64,000 bases of DNA, taken from assembly GCF_008831285.2 (NCBI RefSeq), contig NC_045150.1, positions 7,948,001 to 8,012,000 on the forward strand, written 5' to 3'. Of the stretch, positions 23,822 through 34,680 are shown piece by piece; the first letter of the stretch is position 1, and every line of letters begins with the position of its first letter. Source of the DNA: Nymphaea colorata. Its lineage: Eukaryota > Streptophyta > Magnoliopsida > Nymphaeales > Nymphaeaceae. The position numbers were made by a program, and so were the translations under genes. The notes beneath the pieces are model-generated. The model saw only the letters and a list, made by a program, of their open reading frames with translations, did no database searches and was not told the DNA's origin.

Positions 23822-24420
23822 CGAGACTCATTACGAGACCCAATACTGCGGAACTTGGTACTGCCTTCATGGATAAAAATTAAAAGTCTATCATCTAAAA
23901 AGGATGGAAAATATGAGGACGCTGGCGAGCTCCGTCGGAACATTGGGACGGCCTACCCCGCGGTATGCATCGATAGCTTCCCCGTTTTCTTTTATTTTTT
24001 CTAAAAGCAGCCGTCCCATTTCGCTCAATAGAATAGCTCTCAAGGAGTCGTATGAGGACAAAAAGGAGAAAAGTTAACGTCCTGTAGTTCCTTTTCCCGG
24101 CCAACCCTCGGCTAACCAAAAAGTAGATGTCACATACTCCTATTTGCCCGATGACCCTTCAATTTACAGAATAAAAGCCAGGACCAAGAAAGAAAGCGCA
24201 AAAACAGTACAGTTTCGTCAGAAAGAGCGGAAGGCAAAAAAAACGCGCTAACGTTCGATCAAGATCGATCAATAAAAGAGCAGAAACTTTTGGAGTTTGT
24301 AGACCGAAACGCCCGGAAAGAACGTGCGGAAAACTCACCGGAGAAGAGACCCGAGTTCCGGGAGGCGGAAAGGAGCGCTCTGACGCTCCTTGAAGCGGCT
24401 CTGTATATCTGGGAACTCAT
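18354..24420 (-). CDS. Organellar nucleoside diphosphate kinase (NDPK3/4-type), intact copy 1
   Basis: Seven exons, in transcript order: 24420-24339, 22913-22776, 21517-21480, 21395-21345, 20246-20079, 19469-19357 and 18477-18354. They join in phase to 237 aa, the usual length for the class. The enzyme moves the gamma-phosphate from ATP to other NDPs through a phospho-His. [20 protein letters not shown] at the N-terminus is a basic, Ser/Ala-rich transit peptide. NDPK3-type enzymes are reported from the mitochondrial intermembrane space and thylakoid lumen. A hydrophobic stretch near residues 65-76 precedes the mature start [12 protein letters not shown]. Every active-site residue is visible: Lys in AIKPDG, Tyr in KHYHDL, Phe in RPFF, Arg in GRKLIG, Thr in GATDP, Arg in TIRGD, and Asn and His in NIIHGSDG. 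The C-terminus WVYGSN is present. A start 30 bp upstream in the same frame exists, but family homology favours MSSQ. Confidence 0.95.
18765..19113. repeat. Two-copy tandem duplication in intron 6 of NDPK copy 1
   Basis: Units of about 175 bp start at GAAGCCGCAGCTTGTAGACC near 18767 and 18943 and end near GGGAATTGTGGTC. The equivalent places in copies 2 (about 30720-30905) and 3 (about 45120-45310) hold one unit, so this expansion is specific to copy 1. Confidence 0.85.
19800..19990. repeat. Cluster of CGATAC/GTATCG words in intron 5 of copy 1
   Basis: At least ten GATAC or GTATC words in both orientations occur in 190 bp, including the palindrome ATCGTACGAT. This looks like a degenerate transposon fragment. 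It is not obvious at the equivalent place in copies 2 and 3. Confidence 0.6.
20989..21025. repeat. Poly(C) followed by poly(A) tract
   Basis: A run of 22 C is followed directly by 15 A in intron 4 of NDPK copy 1. Run lengths may be unreliable because such tracts are error-prone in sequencing. Confidence 0.9.
23783..23818. repeat. (AT)n microsatellite
   Basis: A run of about 18 AT units in intron 1 of NDPK copy 1. Confidence 0.95.
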
Positions 24421-24542
24421 TTTCCTCCGCTGGCCCGGACACGAGATCAAACAGAAAGAGAGGAGGACGAAGAACTAGAGATGAACTCGCTATCGCGCTT
24501 CAGAGACGCGACCAGTGAGGGCTTCTGGGAAGCAGGGGAAGG

Positions 24543-24550
24543 TATTTATA
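24543..24550 (-). promoter_or_regulatory. TATA box of NDPK copy 1
   Basis: TATAAATA on the minus strand lies about 125 bp upstream of the MSSQ start. The same box sits at 36684-36691 in copy 2 and 51499-51506 in copy 3, so all three retain a core promoter. Confidence 0.65.
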
Positions 24551-25010
24551 CAGTGAAATAACGCAGCACCAGTGAAGGGTATCGTCCGTGTGGTGCTTAG
24601 GGCTCCACCGCACGCCGTCAGGTTTCCCACCAACGAATATTAAGTTATTACCCTTGCGCTCGGGTTTTTTTACAAGAATGTTCCCGTCTTATCTGGTTCG
24701 GGTCTATTTTCGGATCCGATCTGTTCAACCGTGGTGCAACCCGGGAACGGTTAAAAAAGGAATCGAAAGTGGACTTGATCTACTGGATATGGATCTGGAT
24801 CTGGATCTGGATCTGGTTAAAATTTTACTTTTAATGGCCTGGGCCACCGGGTTTGGATTAATTTTCCTATTTTACCGAGTCTCATCTTGAATTATGAGTT
24901 TGAGGTCCGAGCTTCGAATTGATTCATGGTTTGCATTTTGCAAGTCTTCCCCACAACATATGCAACAATCATTCCAACCGCATCTTAAAATGTGAGGTTT
25001 TAAAATGTAA

Positions 25011-25755
25011 GGGGTGTTTGGATGACAATCACGAACCATATTTTGAGAGTTTTACCTCAAAACACTATTTCAAGAGTGTTTTGATGACATTAAAATTGGG
25101 TTTTGGCGAAACTTGGATTTTATGAAGAGCTGAAAAGCATGTTTTCCTTCAGGTTTTACAAGTAAGATTAATTTTTGTTTCTAAACCAAATTTTTCACTT
25201 GTCATCCATACATTCAAACCAAGTAGGGCTGCACACGAGCCGGTCGAGCACGAGCTTGGCCAGCTCGAGCTCGACTCAACTCGACCACACAAACTCAAAC
25301 TCAATTTGATTAATTCATAAAACTCGTTTAGGCATTAACTTGTTTTGCACTAACTCGTGTAAGCATTAACTTGTTTAACTCATGTTACTCGTTTAACTCA
25401 TATACGCATTTAACTCATGCAACTTGTGAAAATTAGCTTTTAACCCTAAAAGTTAAAACCGGTGATTCGGTGAATCGGTTTTGACAATATTATATAGAGC
25501 ACCGCTTTACAAGTCGCATTGAGTATAAACGAGTCAAGTTCTTGAAACTCAAACTCGATGCGTTTATCGTTTCGAGTATCTTTGTAAGTTCGAACTCGAC
25601 TCGTTTATAAACGAGTTGAGCATGAGCCGAGTTTTTTCAGTCGAGCTCGAGTTGGTTCTGCTGATTGTGCAGCCCTAAAACTAGGTTTTTAACCAAGTTT
25701 TGAAAAACTTGGTTTTCACCAAAAAAAAAAATGAGGGTGTCATCCAAACACACTG
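25011..25755. mobile_element. PIF/Harbinger-like MITE carrying a nested hAT element
   Basis: The left end GGGGTGTTTGGATGACA matches the reverse complement of the right end, GTGTGTTTGGATGACA. TAA flanks both sides (25008-25010 and 25756-25758), the 3-bp duplication typical of Harbinger/Tourist elements. The interior is interrupted by a 454-bp hAT-type element at 25224-25677. Without it the host MITE is about 285 bp. It has no coding capacity. Confidence 0.75.
25224..25677. mobile_element. hAT-type MITE nested in the Harbinger-like MITE
   Basis: The ends are TAGGGCTGCACA and its exact reverse complement TGTGCAGCCCTA. The flanking octamers AAACCAAG (25216-25223) and AAACTAGG (25678-25685) match at six of eight. 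The interior repeats AACTCG/CGAGTT words and CTCGAGCTCG, as in the 17272-17675 element, so the two probably belong to one family. Confidence 0.8.
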
Positions 25756-26374
25756 TAAAGTTCAAGATTTTGTGCATGATGTTAAAACTGAAAGTCAAAT
25801 CTAAAGTTTATGGTCCGAATCTAATGAGGGCATCCCACCTAATTTATTTAGATAATAAAGGCTGCAACTGCAGAGCTGCTAGGGAGAAAGGCTGTCAAAC
25901 CCTTCATTCCAAAGAATAGTGAGGGAGATGGTTACCGAGTGCTTCAACGAAAGGTTGGAGCCAAACACAACACTTCTCAGACTAGATTTGCATATCAACA
26001 ATAGGAATGATTCAGAAAAAAGAAACAAATGTAGAAAATAATGGTGACCAGGCAAGTTGGCAACCTACTTGCTCTGTAGGAACATGTGAGGCCCCAAGCA
26101 TTCGAGTCTCCTACCATCACCCATAGGAGAGAGATTCCAAGCATCCGTGAACAGCCATGGCGTACACGGAGTATAGTTGGCAAATTGGCCCACACTAGTT
26201 GTGAGTTGCTCAAGTCGCCTGGGACCATCTACTCACTCGGCCACAGTCAAGCAGTAGCGGAGCTGGCAACTGCCTACCCCAGCATGTGTAATCTTTTATA
26301 AAATTTTTATTTATTATGTGTCGGACTCAAGCCTGACCATATGGGGTGTCCACACCAGAGCCATGTCAATGCCT

Positions 26375-26590
26375 TGAAGTTCTATATGCACCCAATCAAT
26401 TGCAATAATAAGATAGAAGATGGATTAATGCCCATCAATTAAAATATTTTGTTGTTTTGAAGCTCTATATGCACCCAATCTAATATCCATCAACTAAAAT
26501 ATTCTGCTGCTTTGAAGCTCTATATGCACCCAATCAATTGCAATAATAATAAGATGAATTAATGTCCAATTAAAATATTCTGCTCTGCAG
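26375..26590. repeat. Three-unit tandem repeat
   Basis: Units starting GAAGYTCTATATGCACCCAA begin at 26375, 26459 and 26514 and share CAATTAAAATATTYTG at their ends. The middle unit lacks about 30 bp. Non-coding. Confidence 0.8.
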
Positions 26591-27929
26591 GTCCGCCAGT
26601 CAACTGGGATCGTCAACTAGGTACACTTTTGTCGTGCATTGCTTGACTACTAAAGTTTAATATTTTTGAACTGTGAAATATCATGAACTTGACGAAGTAT
26701 ACACAAATGCGAGTTTTTCTTTAGGATCGACTTAGTAATTGTTCTTCCCTAGGTATAAATAATCATGCCAGTTTTTCTTCTATTCCTGCCGACTGTTTCT
26801 CTCTCTCAACTTGGTTTCTCTCGGGTAGGAAGGTTTTAGCCTTCACAATAGATACAGGAGATCACCAATTCTAACAAGCTCCTGCCACTGGCACGTGGCG
26901 AAGAGTGAGCAAAAAGGCAATCACATTGAATCTCCAAGGAGAAAAAAAGGAAAAAAACAAAAAATCTTGTTTAATTTAGGTAGGTTCTTTGGCTCCTCTC
27001 TGCTTGTTCTATTTCTAATGTAAAATCATTCTCGTGTGTTTCTGCTAAGAAGCTAGGGAATCTAGTGGGCAAAAAGATTACCAACCATCTTGACCTCAAA
27101 CCTTTTCAATTAACAGAATGGAAGAAAACAAAGGAATTTGACTCAAATGTTGTAATATGGTTCCCACCTAATCGATCAAAAGAGAAGTGGGTTCAAATGA
27201 AAGGGGCGAAATGCCACCTTTATTGTCCAATAAGTGGTGGATTTCGCCCCTTGGCCTCTAGGGGTCCCTTCATTTAAAAAAAAAAAATAAAAACCATTTT
27301 TTTTAAATGTTCATAAAAAATGGTTTTGTTACAAATAAGGTCAACTCTGTTTTGAGTGATTCCATACTAGTTTTAGACCCGGATTGGGTACGATTGGTCG
27401 CCAATGCGTTCTAGTGAGTAGTTTATGCTCAAAAACACATTTTGGCACGAAAACAAAACATAAAACAAAAGGAAGGTCCGTCCATGCGCTCGTGGTGTTC
27501 ATAGCATCAAATTTTGTTGTTTCAATCTCAGCTTTAAATTTTGAGTTTAAAATGCTCAATTTGGATATAGACTTAGGTTTTGGATCTAATTTAGATCCAA
27601 CAGTTAGATTTTGGATTTGAATCTTGCGTTCGCGCTCAGACATGGGTTTAGAGCTTCTTTTTGCATCGAATAGTTGTGAACTAGACTTAGGTATGGATAT
27701 GGAAGTTTGTTTTGGGTTTAGGGTCGGGCTTAGGGTCCAGAAATTAAATCCAAATGAACTAATTGAGAATTTCATTTGAGTGAAATGGATATAGTCCTTT
27801 CGAAAAAAATTTGGGTGATGACGGTTCCAAAATAAGTTAATTCATGCATAGATCTACATGCAATAATAAATTTTACTGGAAATATGGAGTTAGCAAGGTT
27901 GACTCCATGAGTTAATATTTAAATTTATT
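26591..27929. other. Intergenic region without a supported gene
   Basis: A 144-codon minus-strand frame at 27341-27775 is the longest open stretch, but it shows no domain, family resemblance or splice partner. It is biased by repeated AAATTTNGAT words. I found no other structure. Confidence 0.5.
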
Positions 27930-29701
27930 GGGTCTATATTGAAGTTCATTTTAAATGGAATTTGAATGAATGTTACTTTGAAAAAGAAGAGTAATAGGCG
28001 CCTCAAGAAAGTGATAACTTTGCCTTCTAATACTCCATTTTATTTGCATTTGGAATGCAACTATGTTGATACTCAACACCAAAATGATAAAAAAATAAAA
28101 TCCCATCATCATTATAAAGGAAAAATGAACCATTGACAGTTTGAATGGTTTGACTTGAGAACATTTTACTTTTTTGACCATGTTGAAAAAAGGTAAAATA
28201 TTTAATTTTCAAATTTTTTGTCTCACTAGAAAAACTCTAAGTTTTTGTTGCACCACTCAAAGAAGCATGTATTTATGGTCCTCAAATATCGAAATGAATT
28301 GAATTAGAATGAACCTTAGAAGATATTTTACTTGGAGGAAAGGGAATGTGAGCATGCTTAGCTCAAGTATAAGTATTACATCTCCAGACTTTATTCATGA
28401 AGATATGAAATTTAAATGAGTTACAACCCTTGTACATGTTTCTCTTGGTTGAGGACATACAAAGAGCAAGAGATTTTGTTACATTAGTCATTGGTTGTCT
28501 TGTGCTTCTGGTAAGTCAAATGAAAATAAATTACTTGAAAACAACAAATCACATAGTAGAAATGTTACCTATGTACTTATTTAGATTAGATTTCTTTCCT
28601 AATGATGAAAGCATCTTATATATGTTTTGGTGATGCATGCAATAGCTTCTAAGTGGTAATGCTATAGATCAAAGGAATGTTGTTTAGAAACAAGGCCATT
28701 TGCTATTTATTGTGAGACTTTCGATATCACAGTCTGCATTGTTGTCACCCTTCTCAATCATCATCTTCAAAGAAAAATTCTCCAAGACCTAATAGTAATG
28801 GCGACACACTGTGTATACGATCACAGCAACCCACAGAGAAGGTGGCCGGTCAAGGGCAGAGAGCCAGAAGGTGGCTGTGGCCAGTGCCATGGACAGAGAG
28901 AGAAAGATGGCTACTTGGTGTCAGCCATGGAGAAAAAGATACTCAAACAAAAAGACATACAATTGCAATGAAAATTCTGACGTTGGGCGATGGCACCTCC
29001 AGTCACAGCTCCAGCCTCTAGCAATTTCAAAGGTATGATACGATGTTTGAAATCTTCAACTTCGCAGGTGATTTGGGATTTAGAGATACAAACAAGGTTT
29101 AGTTAGGGCTACGTGTGAAGCCCTCTTTACCAGTTTTATTTAATTTTTAATTTTTTTGTTTAAAAAAACTAAACAGACTATAGTTAGGGCTACGCGTGAA
29201 GCCCTCTTTACCAGTTTTATTTATTTTTTATTTTTTTTAAATTAAAAAAACTAAACAGACTATGTTCCTGAGGCGTACGCCTCACTAAATGAGGTGCACA
29301 CTTCAGGGATTTGTGCGCCTCACTGTCTTGCCTCAAGGCTTTTTTTTTCTAAAAAACGCTTTGAGTCGATTTTTTTTTTGTATGAAGCATACACTTCTTA
29401 CAACATTGATGTTAGGCAAGTAACATTTATTTTTTGGTTTTAGAGTTTATAGATGTATTTGTTTGCTATACTTTAAGTTGTGATATTTGTATGTCCACTT
29501 TATGCTCACACTTACGTTATTGAAATAGAAATAGAGTACCTTATCTCTTTAGGACAAATTGTACTTTGTGCTAATAACACAAGCAATTATTAAATGTGTC
29601 GTATGACAGGTCGCGCTTCATGTTCATGACGTGAAAAATTATATACGACATATGTTCACTTCTACTATACTGTGGTTTGCAAATATCATCTGAAGTGCGT
29701 G

Positions 29702-29802
<101 letters not shown>

Positions 29803-31215
29803 ATTTGTTAAACCGTTTGGCTCACCCCTGAAAAAAATTCTGGCTTTGTTCATGCTTTTAGATCATCTAAAAACTTTTGAAGAAATAATTTGTTCGGACA
29901 AGGTCATGTCCTTGCCGGTTCAGTGGCATACTCATCCCCCAAACTCACCTTGAAACATGCTAGAAACCAAACACAAGCTACCTTCATCATCGTCGGGACA
30001 TACTATACTGATGAGATACTAATTTGCAAATTTTGATAGTAACCATATTATCATAGGTTAATCAAAACCAAGTTGCCCAAGTGAGAAACCCCTTGAAAGG
30101 AAAATGATCAACCAATGAGTTGAGTAATAAGTGGTGAAGGCTTTTTACATCAAACTTCCAAGTTCGATTCCCAGCCACAGAGCTAGAACTCAATATGGCA
30201 CCATACATTTGCAGTGACAAATATAACCAGTATAATTCAAAAGGAAAATCAGTTGCTTACTCACTTTGAGAGACCTAGGTGAAGTCAGGGTTACTGACTT
30301 TGCTTATTCTCCTACTTGAACCAAAGATCGATCCAAGACTTTGCAGTTTCACTATCAGTGCTTCGGTCAATGATGTTCCTGTAAATCAACTTGTTCTGAG
30401 AATAGAAACTATTGAAAAGAAGATACTTAAAAGACACCATGAAATAAGACGTCACTAAGTGTGTGTTCTTTGTATCCTTGGATCAAAGTGGTGGAACCTC
30501 AGTCGAGGGGCACCGGAATAACAGAATCAAGTTTGTCTACTTTCTATAATTTGACAACAGTTTAAATATGAAACCAATAGATGATTTCCAGGAAGGTCAG
30601 GTCTTCGTCTCCCTGCTCTCATAGTGATTTGTGGATTGATGATTGCAAACAAAGTTCTGTATTTAGAGTTCACAGTGGGAGCCACAGATTCTTTTTATCA
30701 ACAAAGAAACTCATTCCTCAATAGAATGGAGATGATAGATCGACCTTCAGGGAGGTAAAAACTCTGGAGTTAGGTGGCTAGTGTCTATTCCGTTACTAGG
30801 TGTTTGTTTGCTTGTGGGAATAGTTGGCACAATAGTTGAACCATGACTCACTCCCACCATGTGAAGCCCCTCTTGCACAAGGAATTGTGAACTATTAATT
30901 ACTTGATTGAGCTTCCTTCATAAGTACATGATACTATGTTACTATAGCCAAACGACCCATTAGAGAACAATGCCTCTTTTCAAATAGAATCATGGTAAAC
31001 ATTACAAGCACATAACCAGCACTACCCCAAAATAAAAGAACTAGTGGTTAAGAAGCAGCTACGGTTTCTTAGTGACTGAAAAAAAAAATGCAGCCTCACC
31101 ATCTATGTAGCCTCAGTGTCAGTAAGTAGGGTTCAACTCAAGTTAGATCCACCATTAGGTTTAGCCCTATATCACATGGGTACAAATGCAGCTGCCTGTA
31201 CAGTGTGGGTACAGG

Positions 31216-31238
31216 TATATATATATATATATATATAT
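31216..31238. repeat. (AT)n microsatellite, intron 6 of copy 2
   Basis: A short AT run at the same intron position as the 45865-45924 run of copy 3, with matching flanks. Confidence 0.9.
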
Positions 31239-32964
31239 TTACTGTTTATATTCATAAAATATATATTACTGAAAACAAAATACTAAAATAGATCAAAAAC
31301 ATATAAAAAGTGCAAAAATATATAAAATCCTGCAAAGATTAAGAATGTCACATTCAAGCAATGTCTTGTACCAGCACCCATCCACACGAGTGGTTCAACC
31401 TTTTAGAAGAAGCCATAATACACAAGGAATGTGCTTTGTCTCCCAACCTGACGGAGTTGAAAATCGACCCAAGGAAAAGTCTGTACCAAAATCGACCCAA
31501 GCAATTTCCTACCTTTTAAAACAAAGAGAGGGATCTGAAATGATCCATCACAGGACAACAAGACAAATTGGCCAAATGTGGACCGGTTCTCAAGTGAAGC
31601 AGCACAGCTATAGAACCCCCACCTCGCACCTAGGTCAAAATCGACCCAAGGAAGGCGCAATTCCCGCATGTCCCGCGTAGGAAAAAAAAAGCCATTGATA
31701 AACAGAAACTTTCATCGATCTTCAAACATACCGTTTAGCCAAGACAGCAAGGTCTCCAACAATTGTTTGAGACTTCCCTTCCCAAACCTGCAGGAGCAAA
31801 TACAGGCATATGAGCAGCATAAAGAAATGACTGCTCTATGAACATCATATAATTCAAATAATATTCAAGCAGTTTTTGGGTAAATAGGAAAAGCATTTCA
31901 TCCTATCATCTAAAAAAAGTCAAAGCTCCAACTTAACTCCTTGTGTCTTTGGGGTTAACAACCTACTTTGGTGCTTTGATATGTTGTCCTCACTGTGTTT
32001 CAACTTATGCATTGGTTGCTCCCTTTTGCAAAACAAGAAAGTTGGTACCTCGCATATTTGAAATGAAAACTGGCCACCTACCAACCCCCACCTCAACCGT
32101 TCGCCAACCCTCAGGGACAAATAATATTATTCCAGCACTTGCATGAATATAATATAATATAATATATTCCAAGCTAGGTTAACAAACGTCAGTATGATGA
32201 AATCCACAAAAGGAGAAACAAAATTCTCATTAAATGCCAAAAACAATGGTTCTAAATGAATATAAGAAACGACTACTGTTAGTTTATATCATGGGACACA
32301 ACACAAACATGACAATAACATCCCGATAAAGGCTTGGATGCCATCAAAAGTGAAAGTTTTAAAAGCTTTTTCACTTTTATCGATAAGATACGCAGTCAGA
32401 CCTCTTCTAAGAAAATGTACTTTGGCGTAGCAGAAGCGGAACAATAATTTGGAAACACAGGTCATGATTATCACATTTTATAGTAATTATATAACTAAAG
32501 CCCAAGCACAAGAACAAACTCACAATTTGCAACTAACCATTACAAGAACGGGACCTGAGCAGAGAGATTTGCATAACGTATCGACGTAAGACCCCCTAGC
32601 GCTGAATTGGCGATAGTGTTTTTCACAAACGTCCTTTGTTGGTTTTGGAAGCACCAGCTTAATGGCCACAAGCTCGAACCCTTGGCGCTCGAAATGAGCA
32701 ATAATTTCTGCAATCTAAACAAACGGAACATGGAATGACATCAAATGTTTGAGATAAAGAAGTTGATAGACCAGAATAAATAGAAGCTGCCTGTACATTT
32801 AAAAGACAATGGCAAGCTGAAGCAAATATGAACCGCATACTATCTCTTTATTGTTAAGCACATCTTCAAAGGCATCAAACAATTGACTGCCACTATTGGC
32901 ATCTTAATCATTCAAGTAAGAACATCAGATCTTCATCTTGTACGTAGTTCCGCATCCTTAAGGT

Positions 32965-33735
32965 AGTGTTTGATGACCAGAAATATGTTTCTCGAAAGAT
33001 GTTTCTAGAAACATATTTCTGGAATTGGTTTTTAAGAAATAAAATTCTTGATTTCCAAAACTAAGTTGTGTTTGTTAGTTTAGAATTATTTTTCTAGAAA
33101 TAAGTTTCTGCGTTTGATGGGGAGGGAGGAAGAATTGGAAATGGGAAAACCCTTCGTTTCCTTCCCTTTCTTCCTCCTCCCTCCTTCCCGTCTTCCGCCT
33201 CCGCCTCCACCTCCTTCCTCTTTCCCTTCTTCCTCCTCCCTCCTTCCCTTTCCTCCTCCCTCCTTCCTCTTTCCCTTCTTCCTCCTCCCTCCTTCCCTTT
33301 CGTTCCCTTCTTCCGCGCCTCCTACCCCTTTCCTCCTCCCTCCTTCCCTTCTTCCTCCTCCGTTTCTTCCGCCTAGCCTCTTTCCCTTCTTCCCCTTCCC
33401 TCCTCCCTCCTTCCCTCCTTCCCCTTTCCTCCTCCTTCCTTCCTTTCTTCCTCCTCCCTCCTCCCTCCTTCCCTTCTTCCTCCTCCCTCCTTCCTCCTTC
33501 CTCCTCCATCCTTCCCTTCTTCCTCCTCCTTCCTTCCTTTCTTCCTCCCCAACGGTAAAAAAAAAAACCAGAAATATTATTTCGGCTCTCAGCTGGAATA
33601 ATATTTTTGGAAATATTATTCCGTTTTGAGCTTCAACGGTAAAAAAAGTAATTCCGCGTTTGATACGCAGGAATTTTTTTTAAAATTTGAATAATCTTTC
33701 CTGAGCTACAGTAGAATCCCTGCCTATCAAACGCT
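32965..33735. mobile_element. MITE-like insertion in intron 4 of NDPK copy 2
   Basis: Copies 1 and 3 read directly from GCATCCYTA into CATTCATG. Copy 2 has about 770 bp between these points. The inserted ends TAGTGTTTGATGACC and (reverse complement) TAGCGTTTGATAGGC form imperfect terminal repeats of the GTTTGAT type. TTA/TAA trinucleotides flank it. It carries a large polypyrimidine minisatellite and no coding sequence. Confidence 0.65.
33160..33550. repeat. Polypyrimidine CCTCCCTCCTTCC minisatellite
   Basis: About 390 bp of almost pure C/T on the plus strand, built from degenerate TTCCTCCTCCCTCC units. Long frames on both strands (for example 33075-33509 minus, 33114-33629 plus) arise from this composition and are not genes. 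Confidence 0.95.
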
Positions 33736-34009
33736 AAATTCATTTGGCTACACTCATGATACATTGTAATTTAATGAAGCTTTAATGGACAGCGGCGCAG
33801 AGGTGATCGGCGCCGAAGGAGTATGCACTTGTCCACTAAAGAAATAACAAAAGAGATCGAGTATGACAATTGTCAGCAACTCCATCTAATGGCAAGCCGT
33901 AGAATAACCTTCAAAAAAACTTAGGAAAAGCTGCATCTGAGGCGCCTGATCATGATGATATACTATGAAAATCCAGGAACCAGAGCTTGCATCGGATGGG
34001 TTTGACGGC

Positions 34010-34680
34010 ATTGTCATAAAAAACAGGGACGGGTATTAAATAGCGAGTAAAAAAACGGGTATAATACGGCAAAGTTTTATATCTCGGGAATAAAACGAGA
34101 AAAGTTCAGCAAATTTTTTTTAAAAATTAAACATTTAATACATCTTAAAAATTATAAAAATAATAATTAATAAAAAACGGCAAAAAACGGAAAAATAACG
34201 GCAAAAAAAGGAAAAATAACGTATAATATGGGTATTATACGTGTTTTTTGTTTTTTAATGTTTTTTTTAAAACAAGAATAATATGAGTATTATACAACAG
34301 AACTGTTTTTGACGTTAAATACGCGTTTTTTTAAAAAAAAACGGCGTTTTTTGTGACTACTTTGACTTTGACCCATAGTTTCAAATACGGTTTTAAGGTT
34401 GGTAAAAAACAAAGTTTTTCTTGAGCGGTAAATAAAAATTTTGCTTTCTCCCAAAAAAATTATAAAAATTGATTAAAAATCCAAAAATTAAGATGCGAAT
34501 GATGTGAATATAAAAATGCGGTAAATAAAAAATTTAAAAAAACGTGAAAAAACAAAAAAAAAAGCGAAAAAAATATGTTTTTTTTTTGCCTTTTTGTTTT
34601 GGTGTCTTTTCTTTAAAAAGACGTGTGTTTTTCGGTTGACCTGTTCTTAACGTTTTATTGAAAAACAACGTGTTTTCCGT
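34010..34680. repeat. A-rich low-complexity block with CGGCAAAAAACGG words
   Basis: Repeated AACGGCAAAAAACGGAAAAA and GGTAAATAAAAA words lie in intron 4 of copy 2. The part from about 34390 has a counterpart at 48550-48830 in copy 3 and none in copy 1. Confidence 0.6.

Noticed and set aside
23674..23943. 89-codon minus-strand frame
   Set aside because: Inside intron 1 of NDPK copy 1 and crossing an AT repeat; no homology recognised.
27341..27775. 144-codon minus-strand frame
   Set aside because: No recognised domain, no splice partner, composed of repeated AAATTTNGAT-like words; not enough support for a gene.
33075..33629. Long open frames on both strands (144 and 171 codons)
   Set aside because: Both are translations of the C/T minisatellite and consist of Glu/Gly/Arg or Pro/Ser/Phe runs; no gene.
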